DNA from: Halobacteroidaceae bacterium
Lineage (GTDB): Bacteria > Bacillota > Halanaerobiia > B1SED10-174
Assembly (NCBI GenBank): GCA_003551665.1
Contig: PUNE01000129.1
Span: 62,001-126,000 of the forward strand
Direction: 5' to 3'
Length of the DNA: 64,000 bases
Shown here: positions 25,687 to 35,425 of the stretch, one piece after another
How positions within the stretch are numbered: the first letter of the stretch is position 1
How the letters are laid out: the number at the start of each line of letters is the position of its first letter
Made by a program: the position numbers and the translations under genes
The notes under the pieces: model-generated
Seen by the model: only the letters and a program-made list of their open reading frames with translations
Told to the model about the DNA's origin: nothing
Databases searched by the model: none

Positions 25687-28522
25687 AGACCGGATAATAA
25701 TCAGGGGAGCTGCGGAGCATAACCTGAAAAATATAGATGTAGTAATTCCCCGCAATCAACTGGTTGTCATCACGGGGATAAGCGGTTCGGGAAAAACCAC
25801 CCTGGCTTTTGATACAATTTATGCAGAGGGCCAGCGGCGGTACGTGGAATCTCTTTCTGCCTATGCCCGCCAGTTTCTGGGGCAGATGGAAAAACCAAAG
25901 GTGGATTATATTGAGGGGCTTTCTCCGGCCATTTCCATTGACCAGAAAACAACCCACCGGAATCCTCGGTCTACAGTGGGAACGGTAACGGAGATTTATG
26001 ATTACCTTCGCCTTCTGTTTGCCCGGGTGGGTAAACCCCACTGCCCTGAATGCGGTGAACCCATCACCTCCCAGTCTCTGGATGAAATGGTCGATCGGGT
26101 TCTTGAAATGCCCCAGGGAACAAGGGTCCAGATTCTTGCTCCCCTGGTACGGGGGAGAAAAGGGGAGCACCAGCAGGTCCTTGACCAGGCTCGCCGGGAT
26201 GGTTTTGTCCGGGTCAGGGTGGATGGAGAAGTACTGTCTCTTGACGATGAAATCAAGCTGGAAAAGAATATCAAACACAATATTGAGGTTGTTGTGGATC
26301 GGATAATAATCAAACAGGGGATCAGGGAAAGACTTGCCGATTCCCTGGAAACATCTCTTCAAATGGGAAGTGGTGTTGTTATTATTAATCGGGATGGCCA
26401 GGAAGATATTATTCTCAGTGAAAAATTTGCCTGTATTAAGTGTGAAATCAATATCGAAGAATTAACCCCCAGGCTATTTTCTTTCAACAGTCCTTTTGGG
26501 GCCTGCAATTACTGTGATGGTCTTGGAGAAATGCACGAATTTTCTCCCGACCTGATTCTGGATCTGGATTTATCCCTGTCTGAGGGTGCTATCAGACCCT
26601 GGCGAAATTCTTCGAGTCGGTACCTGGAACAACTCCAGGAAGCCGCTGCAAAGGCACTGGATATTTCCATGAAGACTCCCCTGGGGGAGGTTCCCGAAGA
26701 AAAAATTCAGGGGATCCTCTACGGAATTGAGGAGAAGGTATCCTTCCGCTACACCAACCGCTGGGGACGAACCCGGCAGCACAACACTTATTTCCGGGGG
26801 ATTATCAATTACCTGCGGCGCAGGCTTGAAGATACCGGTTCAGATGGAGTCAAGGACTCCCTGGATCAGTTCATGGAAAAGAACCCCTGCCCCCGATGCA
26901 GGGGAAACCGCCTTCGCCCGGAAGCCCTTGCGGTTACCGTGGGAGAAAACTCAATTATTGATATTACCAGGATGGCAGTTGACAGGTCCTTTAAGTTCTT
27001 TGATTCCCTCCAGTTGAAAGCCCGGGATGAAATGATCGCCGGTGAGATAATCAAGGAAATAAAAACAAGGCTTTCTTTCCTGATCAATGTTGGCCTGGAA
27101 TACCTTACCTTGAGCCGACAGGCGGGCACTCTCTCTGGAGGAGAAGCACAAAGGATCCGGCTTGCAACCCAGATTGGTTCCCAGCTTGTTGGGGTGCTTT
27201 ATATCCTTGATGAACCTTCAATTGGCCTCCACCAGAGGGATAATAATCGGTTGATTAATATGCTACAGGAATTGAGGGATCTGGGGAATACTGTTATTAT
27301 CGTGGAACATGACGAGGAAACAATTCGTTCTGCCGATCATGTAATTGACATGGGGCCTGGTGCCGGGCGCCACGGCGGAGATATTGTCGCCCAGGGGACA
27401 CCTCCTCAGATTGCAGGTGCCAGGAAATCCATTACCGGGGATTACCTGGCAGGCCGGACGAAGATTGCAGTTCCCCGAGAAAGATACCTTCCCAATGGAA
27501 AGTTCCTTGTAGTTAAGGGTGCTCGCCAGCACAATCTCAAGAACATTGATGTTGCGATTCCCCTGGGTACCTTCACCTGCATTACGGGGGTTTCAGGTTC
27601 TGGAAAATCAACCCTGGTCAATGAAATAATCCACCGGGCTTTGATGCGCCACTTCTATAACTCCCTGGAAAGGCCAGGAGCCCACGATAGAATTGAAGGC
27701 TTAGAACACCTGGACAAAGTGGTTACCATAGACCAGTCCCCCATTGGCAGAACTCCTCGCTCCAATCCCGCTACCTATACCAAGGTATTTGACCATATCC
27801 GGGAACTCTTTGCCCAGACTGCTGAAGCCCGGCGCAGGGGTTACAATAAGGGGAGGTTCAGTTTTAACCTTAAAGGTGGCCGCTGCGAAGCATGCCGTGG
27901 TGACGGCATCATAAAAATAGAAATGCACTTTCTGCCGGATGTTTACGTTCCCTGCGAGGTATGCGGTGGAGACCGCTACAACCGGGAAACCCTTGAAATT
28001 AAGTACAAGGGTAAAACAATTGCCCAGGTGCTGGATATGATTGTGGAAGAAGCTCTGGAGTTTTTCGAAAATATTCCTCCCATCAAAAGGCGTTTGCAGA
28101 CCATGTTTGACGTTGGCCTGGGTTACATTCGTTTAGGTCAGCCCGCAACAACACTTTCCGGAGGAGAAGCCCAGAGGGTGAAAATTTCCTCCGAACTCTG
28201 CAAAAAAAGTACCGGTCGAACACTCTATATTCTTGATGAACCGACAACAGGTCTCCACTTTGCCGATATTAAAAATCTCCTTGCGGTCCTCTCCCGCCTC
28301 AGGGAGGGAGGCAATACGGTTGTGGTGATAGAACACAATCTTGATGTGATCAAAAGTGCCGATTACCTGATTGACCTGGGGCCGGAGGGAGGAGAAAAGG
28401 GCGGTTATGTTATTGCTACCGGGACTCCCGAAGAGGTTGCCCGGGAAAAGAGATCATATACAGGGCGGTATTTGCGCCCAATGCTTGACCGGGACCAGTC
28501 CCGGGTTGAAGCTGGAAGTTAA
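25673..28522 (+). CDS. uvrA: Excinuclease ABC subunit A
   Basis: A 949-residue UvrA with two ABC modules. First Walker A is [14 protein letters not shown]; the second is [17 protein letters not shown] signatures are [17 protein letters not shown] and [15 protein letters not shown]. Zinc modules are CPECGEPI...CIKCEINI...CNYCDG and CEACRGDGI...CEVCGG. UvrA scans DNA with UvrB for bulky lesions. The ATG at 25673 lies within uvrB, implying translational coupling. A terminator follows. Confidence 0.98.
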   Translation: MKSGKDRIIIRGAAEHNLKNIDVVIPRNQLVVITGISGSGKTTLAFDTIYAEGQRRYVESLSAYARQFLGQMEKPKVDYIEGLSPAISIDQKTTHRNPRSTVGTVTEIYDYLRLLFARVGKPHCPECGEPITSQSLDEMVDRVLEMPQGTRVQILAPLVRGRKGEHQQVLDQARRDGFVRVRVDGEVLSLDDEIKLEKNIKHNIEVVVDRIIIKQGIRERLADSLETSLQMGSGVVIINRDGQEDIILSEKFACIKCEINIEELTPRLFSFNSPFGACNYCDGLGEMHEFSPDLILDLDLSLSEGAIRPWRNSSSRYLEQLQEAAAKALDISMKTPLGEVPEEKIQGILYGIEEKVSFRYTNRWGRTRQHNTYFRGIINYLRRRLEDTGSDGVKDSLDQFMEKNPCPRCRGNRLRPEALAVTVGENSIIDITRMAVDRSFKFFDSLQLKARDEMIAGEIIKEIKTRLSFLINVGLEYLTLSRQAGTLSGGEAQRIRLATQIGSQLVGVLYILDEPSIGLHQRDNNRLINMLQELRDLGNTVIIVEHDEETIRSADHVIDMGPGAGRHGGDIVAQGTPPQIAGARKSITGDYLAGRTKIAVPRERYLPNGKFLVVKGARQHNLKNIDVAIPLGTFTCITGVSGSGKSTLVNEIIHRALMRHFYNSLERPGAHDRIEGLEHLDKVVTIDQSPIGRTPRSNPATYTKVFDHIRELFAQTAEARRRGYNKGRFSFNLKGGRCEACRGDGIIKIEMHFLPDVYVPCEVCGGDRYNRETLEIKYKGKTIAQVLDMIVEEALEFFENIPPIKRRLQTMFDVGLGYIRLGQPATTLSGGEAQRVKISSELCKKSTGRTLYILDEPTTGLHFADIKNLLAVLSRLREGGNTVVVIEHNLDVIKSADYLIDLGPEGGEKGGYVIATGTPEEVAREKRSYTGRYLRPMLDRDQSRVEAGS

Positions 28523-28545
28523 AAAGGACCGACCGGTCCTTTTTT
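28521..28545 (+). terminator. Rho-independent terminator of uvrBA
   Basis: AAAAAGGACC / GGTCCTTTTT stem with a GACC loop; the T tract of the right arm acts as the terminator tract. Confidence 0.93.
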
Positions 28546-28647
28546 GCTGGGTCCCCTTGCAGTTGGCCAAACAAACTGGCGGGGAAAGAAGGAAAAAGTT
28601 TTTAAAAAACGAAGGGAAAGTAAGACTCTTAAAAAGCGGGTGGAAAA

Positions 28648-30180
28648 ATGAAATTGGTGGACAAGTTTTCGGAAAAAGAAAAAAAGCGTTTTAACCGCTG
28701 GTTTGCCCAAAACCGAAAGGAAGCAGTAAAAACGGGATTTGTTATAGGGTTCCACTTTTTCCTGGGTTTTATCCTGGGGTGGTTTTTGTTTTTCGGTCCC
28801 CTCGAGGTTGATAATACCCTGGTTCAGTTCCTGGGGGGTATCCTTGTAGGGATTATCAACCTGTCCTTAACCACAAGGCAAAAACTCCTGGCCATAATCG
28901 GTCGGAAAAAGGAAGCGGCCCGGCAGGCTAAAAACCTGCGCCTTGGCCGCAGGGGTGTCATCGGAGTATTACTGGCTGTAATAATTGTTCAGCTGTTTAT
29001 GCTGGGGATATTCCCTCCTGTCCGGCAGGATTCTGAGGTTAATTTTAACCGGATGCTGAGAATTTTAAGGTCACACTATGCCTATGAAGCAGACTGGGAT
29101 GCCCTGGAGGAAGAGTACCGTCCCCTCTTTGCCGAGAGCAGTTTCCCCAACGAATTTTACCCCCTGGCAGAAAAATTCTTGGGAGAGCTGGGTGATCCTG
29201 GAGTTGGGGTTTTCAGTGATAACCTTCCGCCTGATGATCGGTGGCTTGGTCTGGTCAGGAAAATAGGTGGAGAACCCCTGGTTGTCTGGGTGAGGCCTGG
29301 TGCAGATTATGCAGGGTTGGAACCCGGAACCCGTATTCTTCAAAGAGAGGGGCGGGATGTTGAGGAGTTTATTGAAAATCTTCCTGCCTATGCCATAAAT
29401 GCTTCTTCCCCTCAGTTGAGAGAATACAATGCTTACGCCAGGTTGTTAACCCTGGGGCCGGAAGAAGAAGTGGATATAGTTTATGAAACTCCCGAGGGGG
29501 AAGTTCTGGAAAAGACCATTCGTTGGGATGATAGTTACTACGGGGAAAACCAGAATGCATACTTCTCTGTTGAAGAACTGGGCCAAAATGCTGTTTTCAT
29601 GGAGATAAACACCTTTTTTACTCAGCTTGCTCCTGATCTTCTTGCAGATTTTGATAACGCTCTGAATGAATACATGGATAGGGACCATGTTATCCTGGAC
29701 CTGCGGGAAAACCGGGGTGGGAGTCTGTACCTTGCCGAACTAATCGCGGGGAGGTTTTTTGAAGAAGAGTGGAAATACGGTGAGGAAAGATATCCCTCTC
29801 GTCTTCCCCACAAAGCCTGGAGGTCAACTTTTTACTATGAAATTCAACCCCGGGAACCGATTTTTAAGGGAGAGGTTATCCTACTTGTAGATACAACCAA
29901 CATGGGAAATTCCGAGCTTTTTATTGCGGCCTTCAAGGATAGCGAACGGGCCAGGATTGTTGGGTTGCCGACTGCAGGGTCAGCAGGAGAATCTCTATCC
30001 ATGAGGCTATCTGACGGCCAGGTTAATTATTCTTTTGGTGATTTCTGGCGCACTGGTGATAAAAGGGTATTTGGGGAAGGAGTTATTCCCCACTATGAGG
30101 TAGAATGGCGCCGAGAACACCTTGTGGAAGGAATTGACCCTTACCGGGAAATTGTGGAAGAATTGATCGAAATCGAATAA
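28648..30180 (+). CDS. S41-peptidase-like membrane protein
   Basis: A 510-residue protein. Three hydrophobic segments lie in the first ~125 residues (VIGFHFFLGFILGWFLFF, FLGGILVGIINLSL, VIGVLLAVIIVQLFMLGIF). The large C-terminal region resembles S41 peptidases: HVILDLRENRGGSLYLAELI, DTTNMGNSELFIAAFKDSER and IVGLPTAGSAGESLSM. The Ser position is present (GNSE), but the lysine expected in the TFGK motif is replaced by serine (TAGSAGES). It may use another mechanism, as tricorn-type S41 enzymes do, or be catalytically inactive. It is encoded alone between two terminators. Confidence 0.65.
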   Translation: MKLVDKFSEKEKKRFNRWFAQNRKEAVKTGFVIGFHFFLGFILGWFLFFGPLEVDNTLVQFLGGILVGIINLSLTTRQKLLAIIGRKKEAARQAKNLRLGRRGVIGVLLAVIIVQLFMLGIFPPVRQDSEVNFNRMLRILRSHYAYEADWDALEEEYRPLFAESSFPNEFYPLAEKFLGELGDPGVGVFSDNLPPDDRWLGLVRKIGGEPLVVWVRPGADYAGLEPGTRILQREGRDVEEFIENLPAYAINASSPQLREYNAYARLLTLGPEEEVDIVYETPEGEVLEKTIRWDDSYYGENQNAYFSVEELGQNAVFMEINTFFTQLAPDLLADFDNALNEYMDRDHVILDLRENRGGSLYLAELIAGRFFEEEWKYGEERYPSRLPHKAWRSTFYYEIQPREPIFKGEVILLVDTTNMGNSELFIAAFKDSERARIVGLPTAGSAGESLSMRLSDGQVNYSFGDFWRTGDKRVFGEGVIPHYEVEWRREHLVEGIDPYREIVEELIEIE

Positions 30181-30199
30181 AATGGGTTTTTCTTTGCTG

Positions 30200-30249
30200 G
30201 CTCCTCGAAGAACAGGTTTTTCAAAACGTGTTCACGGGGAGCTTTTTTT
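30200..30249 (+). terminator. Rho-independent terminator after the S41-like gene
   Basis: GCTCC (30200–30204) pairs with GGAGC (30238–30242), with an inner GAAC/GTTC pairing, followed by seven T. The loop is long, but the outer stem and T tract are clear. Confidence 0.8.
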
Positions 30250-30473
30250 ATTCGACCCAAAAAAATTGTCTGTAGATAGGGGTTTTTATGTTCTACCTAT
30301 CTTCCAGGGGGTTTTGATTTGGGGACAAAAGGGCTCAGCTAAAATGAATTGTAGCCAGGAAGGTTTTTGCATTAATTTTTGGAGATTTGAGAAAAGCTGC
30401 AGGAATTTTTTAATTTATATTGAAGACTGATACTAAATATTAACTATAACTTTATATAGGGGGCCCAAAAGAA
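30250..30473 (+). other. AT-rich upstream region of the nucleobase operon
   Basis: No gene is visible. It holds a seven-base perfect inverted repeat, AGATAGG (30274–30280) and CCTATCT (30296–30302), that could be an operator or hairpin. It ends in an AT-rich stretch with weak promoter-like pairs (TTGAAG 30420 / TATAAC 30445). No riboswitch class that I know is recognisable. The ribosome-binding site AGGGGG is at 30458–30463. Confidence 0.45.
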
Positions 30474-31667
30474 ATGCAGGAAATAGCGAAAAAAATCAGG
30501 GAAAAGGCTAAAAGTTATGAGCCCGATATGGTCAGGTTTTTGCGGGATATAGTAGCTATTCCCAGTGAAAGCTGCCAGGAAAAGGAAGTGATTCAGAGGA
30601 TCAAAAGGGAAATGGAAAATGTAGGGTTTGATGAAGTCAAAATTGATCCCATGGGAAACATCCTGGGAAGAGTTGGTTCCGGATCCAGGGTCATTGCCTA
30701 CGATGCCCATATTGACTGTGTTGGAGTTGGAAATTCTGATGAGTGGCAGTGGGACCCCTTTACGGGGAAAATTGAGGACGGAATTATTTATGGGCGCGGG
30801 GCCTGTGACCAGAAGAGTGGAATGGCAGCAATGGTTTATGCGGGAAAGGTTATTAAAGAGCTGGGGATGCACGAAGATTTCAGCCTCTTTTTTGTGGGAT
30901 CGGTTCAGGAAGAAGACTGCGATGGCCTGTGCTGGCAGTACATTGTGAAGGAAGGGGGATTAAAACCTGAGCTTGTTGTAATTACGGAACCTACTGACTT
31001 GAACATATACCGTGGACAGCGGGGACGCATGGAAATGAAGGTGATAACGGAAGGAATTTCCTGCCATGGAAGTGCTCCCGAGCGAGGAGTAAATTCTATA
31101 TACAAGATGGCCCCCATAATCCAGGGCATCAAGGAATTAAACCCCCGGCTCCATGATGATGAGTTCCTGGGAAAAGGAACAATTGCCCTTACCCATATAA
31201 CCAACGAAACCCCCAGCCTGAATGCCATTCCCAACAGGACTGTTGCTTACCTCGACCGGCGCCTGACTGACGGGGAGGATAAGGAACTGGCTATAAAACA
31301 GGTTAAAGATGTAATCGAACAAGCAGAGAGCGAGGCCAGGGTAGAAATGTTGCATTATGATACACCCAGTTACACCGGGCTTGTTTATCCCACAGAGAAA
31401 TATTATCCTACCTGGGTTGTGCCGCCGGAGCACCCTGTAATCCAGAGCGCAACAACTGCTTTCCAGGAGTTATTTGCCAAACAACCCCGTGTAGATAAAT
31501 GGAATTTCAGCACCAATGGAGTTGCCATAATGGGGATTTTGGATATTCCCTGCATTGGATTTGGGCCCGGTAATGAAATATATGCCCATACCGTAAATGA
31601 CCAGGTTCCCATTGAGGACCTCTGGCAGGCAGCAGCTTTTTATGCACATCTACCCCACCAGGTCTAG
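30474..31667 (+). CDS. ygeY: YgeY family selenium-metabolism-linked M20 hydrolase
   Basis: A 397-residue M20-family metallohydrolase. Metal ligands are visible in AYDAHIDCVGVG (His) and GRGACDQKSGMAAMV (Asp), followed by the catalytic EED in SVQEEDCDGLCWQY, and later FSTNGVAIMGILDIPCIGFG. YgeY proteins co-occur with selenium-dependent molybdenum hydroxylases and with anaerobic purine use, where an amidase/deacylase step on ureido intermediates is the likely role. It heads a same-strand run that ends at 53478. Confidence 0.88.
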   Translation: MQEIAKKIREKAKSYEPDMVRFLRDIVAIPSESCQEKEVIQRIKREMENVGFDEVKIDPMGNILGRVGSGSRVIAYDAHIDCVGVGNSDEWQWDPFTGKIEDGIIYGRGACDQKSGMAAMVYAGKVIKELGMHEDFSLFFVGSVQEEDCDGLCWQYIVKEGGLKPELVVITEPTDLNIYRGQRGRMEMKVITEGISCHGSAPERGVNSIYKMAPIIQGIKELNPRLHDDEFLGKGTIALTHITNETPSLNAIPNRTVAYLDRRLTDGEDKELAIKQVKDVIEQAESEARVEMLHYDTPSYTGLVYPTEKYYPTWVVPPEHPVIQSATTAFQELFAKQPRVDKWNFSTNGVAIMGILDIPCIGFGPGNEIYAHTVNDQVPIEDLWQAAAFYAHLPHQV

Positions 31668-31690
31668 GAAAAAATTATGGAGGTGTTTTA

Positions 31691-32698
31691 ATGAATACTT
31701 TGTTAAGAGGAAAAGACTTTATTACCACCCAGGACTGGTCAAAGGACCAGCTGGAAACTGCTTTTGAACTATCAAGGGACTTAAAATTAAAGTTTGCCCA
31801 GGACGAATACACCGACCATATCCTGAGGGCAAAGACTCTCTTCATGATGTTTTTTGAACAATCTACCAGGACCAGGAACTCGATTGAAGCGGGGATGACC
31901 CAGCTTGGAGGTCACGCCCATGACTTGACCCCCGATAAACTTCAGATTTCTCACGGGGAAGTTGCCCGGGATACGGCAAAGGTTTTAACCAGGTTCGGCC
32001 ACGGGATTGCAATTCGTTACTGTGATTATGGAATCGGAAATAAATACCTGCGGACAGTTGCTGAGAACTCTGATGTCCCCGTCATTAATATGCAGGATGA
32101 TTACTACCACCCCCTGCAGGGGATGGCTGACCTGATGACTATCCGGGAAAAGCTCGGGGATCCCCGGGGGGTAAAAATAACCATTTCCTGGGCATATGCA
32201 ACCAGCCATGCCAAACCCCTTTCGGTACCCCAGACTCAGGCTTTACTTTTTACCCGCTACGGTATGGACGTAACATTTGCTTATCCCAGAGAATTTCCTC
32301 TGATGGATTCCATAATGGGGCAGGCCAAAGAGAATGCGGAGCAAAATGGAGGCAGCCTCCGGGTTACCCACGACATGGATGAGGCTTTTGATGGTGCCAA
32401 GATTGTTATCCCCAAAAGCTGGGGTGGCTTCCTCGGAGTGGAAGACCCCTACAGTGAAGAGGGGAAAGCACAAATGAAGGAAAACCTGGAAAAAAACAGG
32501 GACTGGATCTGTGATGAAAGAAGAATGGGACTGGCTGATAGGGGTGCCTATTACATGCATGCCCTGCCTGCGGACCGGGGAAATGAAGTGACAGACCCCG
32601 TAATTGATGGACCCCAGTCCATAGTTTACGATGAAGCTGAAAACCGGCTGCACACTGCCAAGGCAATAATGGCGCTTACAATGGGGGGAAGACCATGA
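31691..32698 (+). CDS. ygeW: YgeW family knotted carbamoyltransferase
   Basis: A 335-residue member of the aspartate/ornithine carbamoyltransferase fold. The carbamoyl-phosphate site is FFEQSTRTRNSIEAGM, followed by HDLTPDKLQISHGEVARDTA and HPLQGMADLMTI. The C-terminal MHALPADRGNEVTDPVIDGP matches the substrate loop of the YgeW group. These enzymes are thought to pass a carbamoyl group from a ureido intermediate to phosphate, conserving energy as carbamoyl phosphate; the exact substrate is not shown by sequence. It overlaps the next gene by four bases. Confidence 0.88.
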   Translation: MNTLLRGKDFITTQDWSKDQLETAFELSRDLKLKFAQDEYTDHILRAKTLFMMFFEQSTRTRNSIEAGMTQLGGHAHDLTPDKLQISHGEVARDTAKVLTRFGHGIAIRYCDYGIGNKYLRTVAENSDVPVINMQDDYYHPLQGMADLMTIREKLGDPRGVKITISWAYATSHAKPLSVPQTQALLFTRYGMDVTFAYPREFPLMDSIMGQAKENAEQNGGSLRVTHDMDEAFDGAKIVIPKSWGGFLGVEDPYSEEGKAQMKENLEKNRDWICDERRMGLADRGAYYMHALPADRGNEVTDPVIDGPQSIVYDEAENRLHTAKAIMALTMGGRP

Positions 32699-34161
32699 AA
32701 ATAGATCTTACCATCAATACTGAGGGAAGAAAAAATGCAGTAGAAAGGGCCCGGGAGAGAAAAGTCCTAATTCCAACTATTGCCCAGCAGAAAAACCCCG
32801 AACTCATTCCGGATAAAATAAAAGAGCAACTGAAGGATATTGGCCTCTGGGATATTAATAATCTGAATCTATTTCGCATTACCTGGAAAAATGACCCTAC
32901 TGCAGAAGGGGGTCTCTACGGAGGAGTTAATTACCTGGAAATTCCCCCGGAAATATCGGGGGTTCCGGCCAGGATTATAGGGCTTGTTGGAAAATGGTTC
33001 CCAACCGGAGCCCACAAGGTAGGTGCAACATTTGGTTGCCTGGTGCCCCGCCTGGTGACGGGCCAGTTTGACCCCACCCGGGAAAAAGCTGTCTGGCCTT
33101 CAACAGGCAATTACTGCCGGGGTGGTGCTTACGATGCCCAGCTTTTAGGCTGTGAATCAATTGCCATTCTTCCCGAAGGGATGAGCCAGGAGCGCTTCGA
33201 CTGGCTGTCTAATGTCGCGGGTGAGGTAATTGGAACCCCGGGAACCGAGAGCAATGTAAAAGAGATTTTTGACAAGTGCTGGGAATTGCTGCGGACCCGG
33301 GACAACGTTGTTATCTTCAACCAGTTTGAAGAACTCGGTAATCATCTCTGGCATTACGAAGTAACCGGTAATGCCATGGCTGAAGTCCTCCGGCAGGAAA
33401 TGGGGCCTGAAGGGCGCCTTGCCGGGACATTCCTGACTACAGGTTCAGCTGGAACAATGGGTGCTGGAGAATTCCTCAAGGAAATCTATCCCGAGAGTCG
33501 TCTTGCAGTTGGCGAAGCCCTGCAGTGTCCAACCCTATTGCAGAATGGCTACGGGGATCACCGTCTTGAAGGAATAGGGGACAAACACGTTCCCTGGATC
33601 CACAATGCCCGCAATACCGATATGGTTGTGGGGATTGATGATAACGATGTAATGGCGGCTGTTCGGCTTTTCAACGAAGAAGAAGGAAAGCGTTACCTGG
33701 AAAAACAGGGAGTTTCCCCGGAGGTAATTGCCAGCCTTGACCTGATGGGTGTTTCCAGTGTTGCCAACCTGGCAGGAGCAATAAAAATGGCCAGGTATTA
33801 TGAACTTGGCAGCAAAGACATTATTATGACAGTTTTCACGGATTCCATGGAGCTTTATGGTTCCAGGCTCAAGGAAATGCGAGAAAAACAGGGAGAATTT
33901 GATCCTGAAGATGCTGCTGTTGCTTATAACAAGAACCTACATGGCCTGAAAACTGACTTTGTTGAGGAACTGACCTACCTGGGTAAGAAGAGAATACACC
34001 AGTTAAAATATTTTACCTGGGTAGAACAGCAGGGACGCGCACTGGAAGAATTAAATGCCCAGTGGTACGACCATGAAAATTACTGGACCGAATTCCGACA
34101 GCAGGCCGACGAAATAGATCGGGCCATCACTGAATTCAATAAGGACACCGGTCTGCTTTAA
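32695..34161 (+). CDS. Fold-type II PLP enzyme of the nucleobase cluster
   Basis: A 488-residue PLP-dependent enzyme, longer than cysteine synthase or serine dehydratase. The Schiff-base lysine is probably Lys108 in FPTGAHKVGATFGC, and TTGSAGTMGAGEFLKEIYPE looks like the phosphate-binding glycine loop. WPSTGNYCRGGAYDAQLLGC aligns with the usual STGN/ASAxNHGQ region. E. coli's cluster carries ygeX (diaminopropionate ammonia-lyase) next to ygeW; this protein is not YgeX by sequence but sits in its place, so a beta-elimination on a diaminopropionate-type intermediate is a reasonable inference. The start overlaps ygeW. Confidence 0.7.
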   Translation: MKIDLTINTEGRKNAVERARERKVLIPTIAQQKNPELIPDKIKEQLKDIGLWDINNLNLFRITWKNDPTAEGGLYGGVNYLEIPPEISGVPARIIGLVGKWFPTGAHKVGATFGCLVPRLVTGQFDPTREKAVWPSTGNYCRGGAYDAQLLGCESIAILPEGMSQERFDWLSNVAGEVIGTPGTESNVKEIFDKCWELLRTRDNVVIFNQFEELGNHLWHYEVTGNAMAEVLRQEMGPEGRLAGTFLTTGSAGTMGAGEFLKEIYPESRLAVGEALQCPTLLQNGYGDHRLEGIGDKHVPWIHNARNTDMVVGIDDNDVMAAVRLFNEEEGKRYLEKQGVSPEVIASLDLMGVSSVANLAGAIKMARYYELGSKDIIMTVFTDSMELYGSRLKEMREKQGEFDPEDAAVAYNKNLHGLKTDFVEELTYLGKKRIHQLKYFTWVEQQGRALEELNAQWYDHENYWTEFRQQADEIDRAITEFNKDTGLL

Positions 34162-34174
34162 AGGATGGGATAAT

Positions 34175-35425
34175 ATGCAGTACATTAAGGATTTAGCCTG
34201 CATAAATTGTGGAAAAACCTTCTTTCCTGATCCAGACAAATACCTCTGCTCCGATTGTGGGGAAAAAGGACTTCTGGAGGTAGAGTATAATTATGGCCTT
34301 ATCAGCAGGGACTGGAATCCGCGGATAATTTCCGAAAATCCGGATCCCAGCCACTGGCGTTATCTACCTCTTTTGCCGGTCAATCCGGATTCTCCCCGCC
34401 CGCCGTTACGGGTGGGGGGAACCCCTCTTTATCGAAATGTTTCTCTTGGGGAAGAACTTGGCCTTGAGGAAATTTGGATTAAGGATGATGGCCTCAATCC
34501 AACTGGTTCTCTGAAAGACAGGGCTTCTTCTCTTGCGGTGGTAAAGGCAGGAGAAGCCGGGATGAAAATTGTGGCCTGTTCTTCAACTGGGAATGCAGCC
34601 TCTTCCCTTGCAGGAAATGCTGCAGCAAGCGGGATGCAGGCGGTGATATTTGTTCCCAGGAGGGCTCCTGGAGGCAAAGTTGCCCAGTTAATGATTTTTG
34701 GTGCAGTTGTTATTTCTGTCCAGGGGAGTTACAGTGATGCCTATGATCTTTCTGCTTCTTCCATTGACCGCTGGGCTTGGTACAACCGCAATGCCGCAAT
34801 AAACCCCTACCTGGTTGAGGGAAAAAAAACGGCTGTCCTTGAACTGGCGGAACAGTTCAACTGGGATCTCCCCGACTGGGTTGTGCTCACTGTAGGCGAT
34901 GGCTGCACAATTGCCGGAGCTGGAAAAGCATTGCGTGACCTGCAGGAGCTCGAGTTCATAAAGAAAAAACCCCGCCTTTTGGGGGTCCAGGCTTCAGGCT
35001 GCTCTCCCATCACCCGGGCCTGGAAGGAAGGAAAACCTCTGGAAGTGTGTGAAGAAAATTCCCTTGCAGACAGTATCGCCGTTGGTAATCCCCGCAACTG
35101 GCAGAAAGCAATCCGGGCAGTCAGGGATAACAGTGGAGCAATGGTCAATGTTTCTGATGAAGAAATTCTGGAGATGATGGGTTTATTGGGAAGGAAAAGC
35201 GGAGTTTTTGGGGAACCGGCGGGGGTTGCTGGGCTTGCAGGAATTCGCCGGGCCGTGAGGGAAGGAATTATTGGGAAAAAAGAAAAGGTAGGGATAATAA
35301 TCACCGGGAATGGACTTAAGGATATTGACAGTGCCCGCAAGGCAGCGGGAGAGCCCTACCGGTTGGCTCCGGACCTGGGCCGAATGGAGGAAGTAGTACT
35401 GAAGGAGGGTTTGGATGAATTATGA
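34175..35425 (+). CDS. Threonine-synthase-like PLP enzyme with N-terminal zinc ribbon
   Basis: A 416-residue fold-type II PLP enzyme. Residues 1–35 form a zinc ribbon (Cys9, Cys12, Cys25, Cys28). The PLP lysine is Lys114 in NPTGSLKDRASSLAV; CSSTGNAASSLAGNAAASGM and VLTVGDGCTIAGAGKAL follow, and GVFGEPAGVAGLAGI lies near the end. This layout matches threonine synthase, but no other threonine gene is nearby and the gene lies within the nucleobase operon, so a degradative elimination or ammonia-lyase role is as likely. It overlaps the regulator gene by four bases. Confidence 0.7.
   Translation: MQYIKDLACINCGKTFFPDPDKYLCSDCGEKGLLEVEYNYGLISRDWNPRIISENPDPSHWRYLPLLPVNPDSPRPPLRVGGTPLYRNVSLGEELGLEEIWIKDDGLNPTGSLKDRASSLAVVKAGEAGMKIVACSSTGNAASSLAGNAAASGMQAVIFVPRRAPGGKVAQLMIFGAVVISVQGSYSDAYDLSASSIDRWAWYNRNAAINPYLVEGKKTAVLELAEQFNWDLPDWVVLTVGDGCTIAGAGKALRDLQELEFIKKKPRLLGVQASGCSPITRAWKEGKPLEVCEENSLADSIAVGNPRNWQKAIRAVRDNSGAMVNVSDEEILEMMGLLGRKSGVFGEPAGVAGLAGIRRAVREGIIGKKEKVGIIITGNGLKDIDSARKAAGEPYRLAPDLGRMEEVVLKEGLDEL

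Noticed and set aside
25565-26362. A 265-codon minus-strand open frame across the uvrB/uvrA junction
   Set aside because: Mirror frame of two highly conserved genes, with no domain signature.
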